A DNA stretch of 64,000 bases, from positions 5,156,501 through 5,220,500 of the forward strand of contig NZ_CP076543.1 of the NCBI RefSeq assembly GCF_030440515.1, read 5' to 3'. The notes under the pieces were generated by a model. That model did not search any database. It worked only from the letters and a program-made list of their open reading frames with translations, and was not told the DNA's origin. Below, piece by piece: positions 7,982 to 15,616 of this stretch (position 1 is the first letter of the stretch; each line of letters begins with the position of its first letter). This DNA is from Streptomyces xanthophaeus (GTDB lineage Bacteria > Actinomycetota > Actinomycetes > Streptomycetales > Streptomycetaceae). Made by a program: the position numbers and the translations under genes.

Positions 7982-8755
7982 GTGTCCGTTTTCACCCACC
8001 TTGTTGCTGAGCTGGGCCGGCTTCTTGAGCCGGTGCTGGCGCAGTCCGCGACCGCTGCCGCGATCGTGCTGTTCACCGTGCTCGTACGGCTCGCACTGCA
8101 CCCGCTGAGCAGGGCCGCCTTCCGGGGAGCGACTCCTGCGGCGGGGTGCCTGCCGATCCTGCTGCAGCTGCCGGTGTTCTTCGTGATGTACCAGGCGTTC
8201 TCCTCCGCCGAGGTGGGCGGGAAGGCGAACGAGCTGCTCGGGCACCGGCTCTTCGCCGCGCCGCTGGGGGCCCGGTGGACCGAGGCGCTGGGCGAGGGCG
8301 GCCTGTTCGGGGCGCAGGGGCTGGTGTTCCTCGGGCTGTTCGGGGCGATCGCGGTGGTGGCCGCGTGGAGCGCGGTACGGGGGCGCCGGACGGCTGCCTC
8401 GGTAGCGGCGGCCGCTGCCGCCACTGCCACTGCCACTGCCGCTGCCCCCAAGAAGGCCGCTGCCGCCAAGAAGCCCGGGGCGGGCGGGTCCAAGCCCGGG
8501 GCCGGCGGGGTCAAGGCCGGGGCCGGGGTCATGGCCGAGGTGAGTGCCGAGCAGCAGGAGGTCATGCGCAAGCTGGGCGGCGTACTGCCCCTGCTGTCGT
8601 TCGGGACACTGATCACGGCCGCCGTGGTGCCGCTGGCCGCCGGGCTGTACCTGCTGACCACCACCGCGTGGTCGGTGGCGGAGCGGGCCTGGCTCCAGTA
8701 CCGCAAGGAGCGGGCCGAGCAGCTGATGGATGGAGGCGCGCGTTCCAGTCTGTGA
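7982..8755 (+). CDS. YidC/Oxa1-family membrane insertase paralogue
   Basis: 257 residues. The YidC core begins almost at the N-terminus: VLFTVLVRLALHPLSRAAFRG, then GCLPILLQLPVFFVMYQAF, which is the conserved segment of the insertase fold, and later membrane helices at about residues 115-135 and 205-230. The large N-terminal periplasmic-type domain of enterobacterial YidC is absent, as in other actinobacteria. A low-complexity Ala/Lys/Gly linker (AAAPKKAAAAKKPGAGGSKP) sits in the middle. GTG 7982 follows GGAGG. This is not the usual chromosomal copy beside rnpA and rpmH, so it is a second, specialised copy. Confidence 0.85.
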   Translation: MSVFTHLVAELGRLLEPVLAQSATAAAIVLFTVLVRLALHPLSRAAFRGATPAAGCLPILLQLPVFFVMYQAFSSAEVGGKANELLGHRLFAAPLGARWTEALGEGGLFGAQGLVFLGLFGAIAVVAAWSAVRGRRTAASVAAAAAATATATAAAPKKAAAAKKPGAGGSKPGAGGVKAGAGVMAEVSAEQQEVMRKLGGVLPLLSFGTLITAAVVPLAAGLYLLTTTAWSVAERAWLQYRKERAEQLMDGGARSSL

Positions 8756-8876
8756 ACAGGGTCTTGCGGATTGGGTGGACATCTTGGAGGATCGACCAAT
8801 CCTCCGATGGCCGCAACCCATCGGCCGGCCCTGGGCACGCCCCGGGCCGACCACCCACGACCACGGGAGAATGCCC

Positions 8877-9734
8877 ATGAAGCTGCTGCGTGTCGGACCC
8901 GTAGGGTCGGAACGCCCCGCGCTGCTCGACCGGGACGGGACCCTGCGTGACCTGTCCGGCCTGATCACGGATGTGGACGGCGGCCTGCTGGCCGACGACT
9001 CCGTGCTGACCCGGGTACGGGACGCGGCCGAGTCCGGTGAGCTTCCGGTCCTGAGCGCCGAAGGCCTGCGCATCGGTGCCCCGGTCGGCCGCATCGGCAA
9101 GGTCGTGGGCATCGGCCTGAACTACTTCGGGCACGCCGCAGAGATCGGCGCGGAGCCGCCGGCCGAGCCGATCCTGTTCCTGAAGGCCCCGGACACCGTG
9201 GTCGGCCCCGACGACACGGTGCTGATCCCGCGCGGCAGCGTGAAGACCGACTGGGAGGCCGAGCTCGGCGTCGTCATCGGCAGCACCGCCCGCTACCTGG
9301 ACTCCGCCGTGCAGGGCCTCGCGCACGTCGGCGGGTACGTGCTGGTCAACGACGTCTCGGAGCGCGAGTTCCAGATCGAGCGGGGCGGCACCTGGGACAA
9401 GGGCAAGAACTGCGAGACATTCACCCCGATCGGCCCCTGGCTGCTCACCGCCGACGAGGTCCCGGACCCGCAGGTCCTGGACGTGAAGCTGTGGGTCAAC
9501 GGTGAGCTCAAGCAGGACGGCAACACCTCGGACCAGATCTTCCCGGTCGGCGAGGTCGTCCGGTACCTGAGCCACTTCATGACCCTGTACCCGGGCGATG
9601 TCATCGTCACCGGCACGCCGGGCGGCGTGGCCATGGGCCAGCCGGAGCCGAAGCCCTACCTGCGGGCCGGTGACGTCGTCGAGGTGGAGATCACGGGTCT
9701 CGGCCGTCAGCGCCAGGAGTTCAAGGGCGCGTAG
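8877..9734 (+). CDS. Fumarylacetoacetate hydrolase (FAH) family protein
   Basis: 285 residues. A short N-terminal domain precedes the FAH barrel, which starts near KVVGIGLNYFGHAAE. The metal ligands of the family are present: E-x-E in DWEAELGVVIG and Asp in VLVNDVSERE. GTPGGVAMG is the typical late loop. Relatives cleave or isomerise acylpyruvate-type compounds such as oxaloacetate or fumarylpyruvate; the substrate cannot be read from sequence. ATG 8877 is favoured, with an in-frame ATG two codons upstream. The gene converges on the ALF protein across a strong terminator. Confidence 0.88.
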   Translation: MKLLRVGPVGSERPALLDRDGTLRDLSGLITDVDGGLLADDSVLTRVRDAAESGELPVLSAEGLRIGAPVGRIGKVVGIGLNYFGHAAEIGAEPPAEPILFLKAPDTVVGPDDTVLIPRGSVKTDWEAELGVVIGSTARYLDSAVQGLAHVGGYVLVNDVSEREFQIERGGTWDKGKNCETFTPIGPWLLTADEVPDPQVLDVKLWVNGELKQDGNTSDQIFPVGEVVRYLSHFMTLYPGDVIVTGTPGGVAMGQPEPKPYLRAGDVVEVEITGLGRQRQEFKGA

Positions 9735-9760
9735 CCGGACGCGGACGCGGATACGGACAA

Positions 9761-9799
9761 GTAAGGGGCGGGGCCGCCATCGGCGGCCCCGCCCCTTAC
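9761..9799. terminator. Bidirectional terminator between FAH and ALF genes
   Basis: A perfect 18-bp stem (GTAAGGGGCGGGGCCGCC and its complement) with a three-base ATC loop lies between two convergent stop codons. Confidence 0.85.
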
Positions 9800-9816
9800 C
9801 CGTGCGTGCGGGGTGT

Positions 9817-11097
9817 TCAGGCCTCGGCCGACATGCGGCGACGGCGGTTGGCGAGCACCAGGGCGGCCCCCGCGGCGAGGGCGGCGGCGCTGCCGGCCGC
9901 GAGCCAGGCGGTCTCGGCATCGTCGGCGCCCGTGCTCGCGAGCCGGCCGGACCCGCCCGCCACGGTCACGTTGCTGTTGCTGCCGCCGCCCGTGCTCGTT
10001 CCGGTGCCCGTACCCGTGGTCACGACCTGGGTCGTGCCGGTGCCGGTTCCCGTGCCCGTACCCGTGCCCGTGCCGGTTCCCGTGCCCGACCCCTCGGCGG
10101 CCTTGTCCTTGGCGCGTGCCTCGTGCTGGCCGGTCTTCAGGAACGCGGCGCGGTCCGCTGCCGTGCCCTTGAGAGCGGCGAGGGCGGCCTTCTTCAGCTC
10201 CGGTCCGGGCGTTCCGTTCAGCATCGAGGAGATCAGCACCTCGTTGTCCGTGTCGCGCAGCGCGTGCTGGGTGTTCTTCACGAACTCCCGCAGCTCGGCG
10301 TGGGAAGGGTGCCCGTCGAGGAGCGCCTCGACGGCCGCCTTCAGGCCCGGCCCGGCGTCGAGCAGCATCCGCGAGAGCTCGACGCGGTCGTCGCTCGCGC
10401 GGACCGAGTGCTGGCCGACGGCGACGAACTGGCGCACCTGCTCCGGCGTCCCGTCGCGCAGCAGCTTCACGACGGCCTCGCGGATGCCCCGGCCCGCGCC
10501 GTTCAGCATCCGGAACAGCTCCACCTGGTCGTCCTCGTACCGGGCCGTGTGCTGCCCGGTCGTCAGGAACTCCTTCAGCGCGGCGTGGGTGTTCGCCCGC
10601 AGGGCCTTCTCGGCCTCGCGCTTCACGGCGACGCCACCGGTGCTGTGGAGCTGGGCGACCCGGACCCGGTCGTCGGTGAACTGCTCCTTCTGCCAGGTGA
10701 CGTCGAGGAAGCGCCGCATGTCCGCGGCGGTCCCGTCGAGGGCCTTCTGCGCCGCCTCACGCACGCCCGGGCCGCTGGTCGGGTCGGCCAGGATCGCCTT
10801 GATCGCGGCCCGGTCCTTCGCCGCCTGCTCGTCGTCGCCGGACTTCTCGTCCGCGGCCTTGCCGGTCCCGGCTCGGTCGGCACCGGCCTTGTCGGCACCG
10901 GCCTTGTCGGCACCGGCCTGGTCGCCGTCGGCCTTCTGGGGGCCGGCCTTCGGGGCCTCGGGCGCCTGGTCGGGCGCGGTCGGTCCCGACGACGTGGCCG
11001 GCGACACGGCATCAGCGGCGAAGGCGGGGGAGGAGAGCAGGACGGCCGGGGCCATCGCGGCGGCGGCGGCGACCGACGCGATCCGGGTCAGCTTCAC
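9817..11097 (-). CDS. Surface protein with ALF repeats and LASTG sorting signal
   Basis: 426 residues. There is a signal peptide (KLTRIASVAAAAAMAPAVLL, cleavage near AFA-AD), then a low-complexity segment with tandem KAGAD units. Five or so ALF-type helical repeats of about 50-60 residues follow (for example GPGLKAAVEALLDGHPSH...LREFVKNTQHALRDTDN, with the recurring F-x-x-T/V-G-Q-H). A pure Gly-Thr tract comes next. The C-terminus is a cell-wall sorting signal: LASTG (386-390), hydrophobic helix, then NRRRR. LAxTG is the signal used by class E sortases, one of which is encoded 2.4 kb away. The function of ALF repeats is not known; surface or envelope roles are inferred. Confidence 0.85.
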   Translation of the reverse strand: MKLTRIASVAAAAAMAPAVLLSSPAFAADAVSPATSSGPTAPDQAPEAPKAGPQKADGDQAGADKAGADKAGADRAGTGKAADEKSGDDEQAAKDRAAIKAILADPTSGPGVREAAQKALDGTAADMRRFLDVTWQKEQFTDDRVRVAQLHSTGGVAVKREAEKALRANTHAALKEFLTTGQHTARYEDDQVELFRMLNGAGRGIREAVVKLLRDGTPEQVRQFVAVGQHSVRASDDRVELSRMLLDAGPGLKAAVEALLDGHPSHAELREFVKNTQHALRDTDNEVLISSMLNGTPGPELKKAALAALKGTAADRAAFLKTGQHEARAKDKAAEGSGTGTGTGTGTGTGTGTGTTQVVTTGTGTGTSTGGGSNSNVTVAGGSGRLASTGADDAETAWLAAGSAAALAAGAALVLANRRRRMSAEA

Positions 11098-11191
11098 AGG
11101 TCATCCATTCTTCACGACGTCGATGATCTTTTGAATGATCTTCAATCGTCGAGAAGAATAGAACGATCACCGGCCGCCAAAGCTTCGATTT

Positions 11192-12304
11192 TCAGTCAGA
11201 ATCGGACACTGTGGCGGGAATCTCCACGATCACGCCCTCCTCGGACGACCGGCGGGCCGCCTCCAGTACGTCGAGGCAGTTCGCCGCCTCGCGCGCCGTC
11301 ACCGGCGCGGGCCCGCCCGCGCGCAGCGCGGCCGCCACCGCCGCGTAGTACGCCGGGTAGTCGCCCTGCTCGGTCGGAACGGGGATCCCGCCGCCGGTCA
11401 GCGGGGACTCGCCGGACCCGAGGACTCCCCACAGGTGCGGGGGCTCCTCGCCCCAGGGCAGGTCCCCGTCCGGACGCAGCCCCTCGCGCAGGGCGCCCTC
11501 CTGCGGGTCCAGGCCGTACTTCACGTAGCCGGCCCGCGAACCCAGGACGCGGAACCGCGGTCCGAGCTGGGCGGTGGTCGCGCTGACGTAGAGGTGGGAG
11601 CGGACCCCGTTCGCGTGCGTGATCGCGATGAAGGTGTCGTCGTCGGTCTCGGCGCCCGGGCGGCGCAGGTCGGCCTCCGCGTAGACCCGTACGGCCGGGC
11701 CGAACAGCACCAGCGCCTGATCCACGACGTGACTGCCGAGGTCGTACAGCAGGCCGCCGATCTCCTCCGGGGCGCCCGACTCGCGCCAGCCGCCCTTCAG
11801 CTGCGGGCGCCAGCGCTCGAAACGGGACTCGAAGCGCTGGACCTCGCCGAGGTCGCCGTCGGCGATGAGGCGGCGCACGGTGAGGAAGTCGTTGTCCCAG
11901 CGGCGGTTCTGGAAGACGGAGAGGAAGGTGCCGCTGCGCTCCGCGAGCGCGGCGAGCGCGCGGGCCTCGGCGGCCGTGGCGGCGAGCGGCTTGTCCACGA
12001 CCACCGGGATGCCGGCTTCGAGGGCGGTGGTGGCGAGCGGGACGTGCGTCCGGTTGGGGGAGGCGATCACCACCAGGTCGAGGTTCCGGTCCCACAGCTC
12101 GGCGGCGGTGGCGGCGACGTGTACGTCGGGGAACTCGGCGCGGGCCTGGGCCTGCCGGGCCGGGTCCGAGGTGACGACGGTGTCGAGGGCGAGCCCGTCC
12201 GTGGCGGCCACGAGGGGGGCGTGGAAGACGGAGCCGGCGAGTCCGTAGCCGATGAGGCCGACGCGGAGGGGGGTGGAGGGGGCGGAGGGGGCGGGGGTGC
12301 TCAT
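11192..12304 (-). CDS. Gfo/Idh/MocA family NAD(P)-dependent oxidoreductase
   Basis: 370 residues. The N-terminal Rossmann fold begins LRVGLIGYGLAGSVFHAPL, with the cofactor loop G-x-G-x-x-G, followed by VVIASPNRTHVPLATTALEAG and VVDKPLAATAAEA; the EKP-type lysine is in VDKP. The C-terminal half is the alpha/beta sheet domain with a DLGSHVVDQAL segment carrying the catalytic-type Asp and His. ATG 12304 is used; an upstream TTG at 12340 would run through the palindromic operator and is unlikely. It is divergent from a ROK repressor, which suggests control by a sugar-type ligand. The substrate is unknown. Confidence 0.88.
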   Translation of the reverse strand: MSTPAPSAPSTPLRVGLIGYGLAGSVFHAPLVAATDGLALDTVVTSDPARQAQARAEFPDVHVAATAAELWDRNLDLVVIASPNRTHVPLATTALEAGIPVVVDKPLAATAAEARALAALAERSGTFLSVFQNRRWDNDFLTVRRLIADGDLGEVQRFESRFERWRPQLKGGWRESGAPEEIGGLLYDLGSHVVDQALVLFGPAVRVYAEADLRRPGAETDDDTFIAITHANGVRSHLYVSATTAQLGPRFRVLGSRAGYVKYGLDPQEGALREGLRPDGDLPWGEEPPHLWGVLGSGESPLTGGGIPVPTEQGDYPAYYAAVAAALRAGGPAPVTAREAANCLDVLEAARRSSEEGVIVEIPATVSDSD

Positions 12305-12311
12305 GGGGACC

Positions 12312-12336
12312 ACTTTGGCGACACTGTTGTCAAAGT
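12312..12336. promoter_or_regulatory. Imperfect palindrome in the oxidoreductase/ROK divergent promoter
   Basis: Arms ACTTTGGCGACA and TGTTGTCAAAGT flank a single C; 10 of 12 positions pair. It fills the gap between the two divergent starts, and on the minus strand contains TTGACA, usable as a -35. This is a likely ROK-protein operator controlling both genes. Confidence 0.65.
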
Positions 12337-12360
12337 GCAAGGAGGGTGGACAATGGGCGG

Positions 12361-13599
12361 GTGAACAGGGGTAGCGGGGAGAGTCGCGGCGGGGTGAACC
12401 TGCCGGCGCTGCGTGGGTACAACGAGGCGCTGCTGCTGGATCTGCTGCGCGGCGCCGGTCCGGCGGGCCTGGGCCGCGCCGAACTCGCGGCCCGTACGGG
12501 TCTCACCCCGCAGGCCGTCAGCAAGATCACGGCCCGGCTCGGCGCGGACGGGATGGTCGTGGAGGCCGGCCGCGCGGCGTCCACCGGCGGTAAGCCGGTC
12601 ACGCTGCTCCGGCTGGTGCCGGACGCGCGTCACGCCGTCGGAGTGCACCTGGACCGCGACGAGCTCCGTGCGGTACGGGTGGACCTGGCGGGCCGCGTCG
12701 TCGCCGAGAGCGGTGGCCCGCTGGACTTCGGGGCCGGCCCGGAGGCGGCGGTGGAGGCGGTCGTACGGGCGGTCGCGAGGGTCGGGGATCCGGCAGGGCT
12801 GCCGCTCCTGGGCGTCGGCGTGGCCGCACCGGGGCCGCTGGACCACCGGGCCGGGGCGATGGGGCGGGTGACGGGCTTCCCGAGCTGGAAGGGCTTTCCG
12901 CTGCGCGCAGTGCTGGAGGGGCGGCTGGGCCTGCCGGTGCTGCTGGACAAGGACACGAACGCCGGTGCGGCCGCGGCCGCCGGGGCGTGGCTCCGGGCCG
13001 CCTGGCCCGATGCGGACGCGGATGCGGACACGGAGGTGGATACGTATGCCGGGCCGGCTGCCGCCACCGCCACCGCCGTCACAGCCGCAGCCGCAGCCGC
13101 AGCCGCCGCCACCGGCATAGCCGCAGCCGCGGATGCGTATCCCGGCGGTGGGTCCCACACCTGCGTGTACCTGCACGTAGGGACGGGGCTCGGAGCGGGG
13201 TTGTGGCTGGGCGGCGGGGTCTACCGGGGCGCCCGCTCGGCGGCGGGGGAGTTCGGACATCAGGTCCTCCTGCTGGACGGTCCGCCGTGCCGGTGCGGAG
13301 CACGGGGCTGCTTGGAGGTGCTGTGCCTGGGGGCGGTGGCCCGGGGTGATCTTTCCGAGGCGGCACGGATCCTGGGAGAGGGTGCGGCCAACTTGGTCGC
13401 GCTGCTGGACGTGGACCGTGTACTGCTCGGCGGGCGTGTGGTGGAGGCGGCGCCGGAGGTCTTCGTGGCCGGGGTCGGGGCCGTCCTCGCGGCCCGCGCG
13501 CTGGATCCGGCCCGGCCCGTGGTCGCCCTGGCGGGCGCGGGTGTGGCGGAGGGGGCGGCGGAGCTGGCGCTCGGGCCGACGTTCGGGCAGCGGGCCTGA
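12361..13599 (+). CDS. ROK family transcriptional regulator with alanine-rich insertion
   Basis: About 412 residues. The N-terminal winged helix (GLGRAELAARTGLTPQAVSKITARL) is followed by a ROK sugar-kinase-like domain. The zinc-type ROK signature is visible as CRCGARGCLE. Between the first half and the TGLGAGLWLGGGVYRG motif lies an unusual low-complexity insertion of about 50 residues (DADADADTEVD, then long alanine runs). GTG 12361 is chosen with low certainty; GTGs at 12346 and 12394 are alternatives. It probably represses or activates the divergent oxidoreductase through the palindrome at 12312-12336. Confidence 0.82.
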   Translation: MNRGSGESRGGVNLPALRGYNEALLLDLLRGAGPAGLGRAELAARTGLTPQAVSKITARLGADGMVVEAGRAASTGGKPVTLLRLVPDARHAVGVHLDRDELRAVRVDLAGRVVAESGGPLDFGAGPEAAVEAVVRAVARVGDPAGLPLLGVGVAAPGPLDHRAGAMGRVTGFPSWKGFPLRAVLEGRLGLPVLLDKDTNAGAAAAAGAWLRAAWPDADADADTEVDTYAGPAAATATAVTAAAAAAAAATGIAAAADAYPGGGSHTCVYLHVGTGLGAGLWLGGGVYRGARSAAGEFGHQVLLLDGPPCRCGARGCLEVLCLGAVARGDLSEAARILGEGAANLVALLDVDRVLLGGRVVEAAPEVFVAGVGAVLAARALDPARPVVALAGAGVAEGAAELALGPTFGQRA

Positions 13600-13690
13600 A
13601 GGACCGGGCTCGGCCCCGATCCGGGGCTGAAGGACCGGGCTCGGCCCCGATCCCCGATCCCCGCGCCTCGATCGCCGGCGGGGCTGATGC
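13598..13690. repeat. Dispersed Streptomyces short repeats after the ROK gene
   Basis: Two direct copies of a unit reading GGACCGGGCTCGGCCCCGAT (with CTGAA before it) are followed by a CGCGCCTCGATCGCCGGCGG unit. The latter belongs to the same intergenic repeat family seen at 18580, 31721 and 59220. It probably folds as a terminator for the ROK gene. Confidence 0.65.
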
Positions 13691-13882
13691 TTGCGGCGGG
13701 GCCGGATGGGGTTCGGGGTGGGGGAACGGCTTGACCCCGTGCATCATTCGGGCGTAAACCGGAACAACTCAGGCGTGGCTCCCGATGAGGGGTCGCGCGG
13801 CGGTGGCAGGGTGCGGGCAGAGCCGGGGTGATTGTCACCTCGTCCGATCATCGTCCCGTCCGGCGAGCAGCGAAGGTCTTCC

Positions 13883-14626
13883 ATGCGACTGCGCAAAGCC
13901 CTTGCCCTCACCGCAGCCCTCTCCGCCGCACTGGTCGCCACCACCGCGCCCACCGCCGGAGCCGACATCGGCGCGGGCGGTGGACGCCCCGCACCCGCAC
14001 TGCCCTCCCGCACGCAGGCCACCTGTGGCGACGGCAAGACCACCGCCTTCCCCATCGGGGCGCGGATCCGCGGCGGTCCGGCCGTGTACCGCACGGGTGC
14101 CGGGCTGCAGACCTGGTACCTGGACCTGACCAACACCACCAACTCCGAGTGCACGGCCATCCACCCGATCGTCGTCTTCACGGACAAGGCCCGCGTCCTG
14201 CGCCCCGCGCACCTGCGCATGGAGTTCGACGCCCCGGGCGGCACCTTCCCCGTCAGCCTGGAGAGCAGCGACCGCGACGAGATCATCGCCATCTTCGACG
14301 GCGGCGACGCCTTCCCCGGCTTCACCGTCGGCCCCGGCGGTTCCCGGACCGTCAAGGTGGGCCTCTCCTTCGCCCCCGACGCGCCCGTCGGCGAGGTCGT
14401 CGCCGACGCCGCCCTCGTTCAGCGCAAGGGTGACGACGGCGACTGGATCGGCGAGGCGGGCGGCTACCGGTTCTCGGTCGAGGGGCCGGAGGATCCTGTC
14501 GAGGCGGGCTCCCTCGCCCATACCGGCCCGCGCGAGTGGGCGTACGGAACGGGTGCCGTGGCCGCGCTCGCCGCCGGTGGCGGCCTGCTGCTGGGGGCCC
14601 GCCGACTGCGCCGTTCCGCACGCTGA
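13883..14626 (+). CDS. Secreted protein with LAHTG sortase signal
   Basis: 247 residues: signal peptide (RLRKALALTAALSAALVATT), a beta-rich domain of about 150 residues with two cysteines (TCGDGKT and SECTAI), then LAHTG at 211-215, a hydrophobic helix and RRLRRSAR. This is a complete class E type cell-wall sorting signal. The ectodomain (LQTWYLDLTNTTNSECTAIH, GFTVGPGGSRTVKVGLSF) looks like an immunoglobulin- or DUF4232-like fold with no enzyme motif. ATG 13883 is preferred over an upstream start because the signal peptide begins there. Confidence 0.8.
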   Translation: MRLRKALALTAALSAALVATTAPTAGADIGAGGGRPAPALPSRTQATCGDGKTTAFPIGARIRGGPAVYRTGAGLQTWYLDLTNTTNSECTAIHPIVVFTDKARVLRPAHLRMEFDAPGGTFPVSLESSDRDEIIAIFDGGDAFPGFTVGPGGSRTVKVGLSFAPDAPVGEVVADAALVQRKGDDGDWIGEAGGYRFSVEGPEDPVEAGSLAHTGPREWAYGTGAVAALAAGGGLLLGARRLRRSAR

Positions 14627-14703
14627 ACCGTCCGCGCCCCCTCCGTGCCCCCTCCGCGCCCCCGTCACCTCGCGGCGCCGGCCGCCCCGCATAGAGTCCC
14701 ACC

Positions 14704-15468
14704 GTGGAAGAACAGACCCAGCGGCACCGCCCCGGCTCACCCGTGCGTTCCGGCATTCCCGAGCACGGCCGCATCCCCAAGTACTACGCCGTCAAGGCCC
14801 GCATCGCCGAGCTCCTCGACGAGCTCGGCGAAGGCGGCACGCTGCCCACCGAGCGCGATCTCGCCGAGCGGTACGAGGTGTCCCGCGAGACCGTCCGCCA
14901 GGCCCTGCGCGAGCTGCTGCTGGAGGGCCGGCTGCGCCGCTCCGGCCGCGGGACCGTCGTCGCCGGCCCCAAGCTGGAGCAGCCGCTCTCCCTCGCCAGC
15001 TACACCGAGGGCGTGCGCCGCCAGGGCCGCCGTCCGGGCCGTCACCTCATCGGCCTGGAGCAGTTCCCCTGCCCGCCCGACGTCGCTCCCGGCATCGGGG
15101 CCGAGCCCGGGGAGCCCGTCTGGCACCTGGAGCGGGTCCTGCTCGCCGACGACGAGCGCGTCGGCCTGGAGAGCACGTACATCCGGGTGGCCCGGGCCCC
15201 TCGCCTGGACAGCGACTTCCAGCCGGACTCCTCCTTCTACGTGTACCTCCGTGACAGCCTCGGCATCTCCTTCGGCGAGGCCGACGAGAAGCTGGAGACG
15301 GTCCTGGCGACCCCGCGCGAAGCCCTGCTGATCGGCACCCCGCCCGCTCTCCCCATGCTGCTCATCCACCGCTTCTCACGGGACCAGGACGGCCGGCCGC
15401 TGGAACGGGTGCGTTCGCTCTACCGTGGTGACCGGTTCAGCTTCACGACCCGCCTGCGTGCCGAATAG
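14704..15468 (+). CDS. GntR family regulator (HutC/UTRA subfamily) of the aminophosphonate locus
   Basis: 254 residues. The N-terminal winged helix is typical GntR (LPTERDLAERYEVSRETVRQALRELLLEGRLRRSGRGTVV), followed by a UTRA ligand-binding domain with the usual RVLLADDERVGLESTYI strand. A TAGAGT hexamer ends 6 bases before GTG 14704, so the transcript is probably leaderless. It stands just before, and in the same direction as, the oxidase-hydrolase-ABC operon. An operator-like sequence typical of this subfamily (GGGTCTAGTCC) lies in that operon's promoter. The inducer is probably an aminophosphonate. Confidence 0.88.
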   Translation: MEEQTQRHRPGSPVRSGIPEHGRIPKYYAVKARIAELLDELGEGGTLPTERDLAERYEVSRETVRQALRELLLEGRLRRSGRGTVVAGPKLEQPLSLASYTEGVRRQGRRPGRHLIGLEQFPCPPDVAPGIGAEPGEPVWHLERVLLADDERVGLESTYIRVARAPRLDSDFQPDSSFYVYLRDSLGISFGEADEKLETVLATPREALLIGTPPALPMLLIHRFSRDQDGRPLERVRSLYRGDRFSFTTRLRAE

Positions 15469-15508
15469 CCCAGGAGCTATCAGTCCGTACCGGGCAGAAC
15501 AGGACGCA

Positions 15509-15540
15509 TTTACATCACAGAAAGGTAACGGGTCTAGTCC
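15509..15540 (+). promoter_or_regulatory. Promoter and GntR-type operator of the aminophosphonate operon
   Basis: A -35 TTTACA (15509-15514) and -10 TCTAGT (15533-15538) are 18 bp apart. The -10 lies inside TAACGGGTCTAGTCC (15526-15540), which recurs with 13 of 15 matches at 21522-21536 before the secreted phosphatase gene. Overlap of box and -10 predicts repression. Confidence 0.6.
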
Positions 15541-15616
15541 AAGTGTCGGGGGCTGTTCACCGGGCCGTCGCCGGGCCGACCTTCCCGGGTCACGGACCCG
15601 ACCCACCGTTGGCGGC

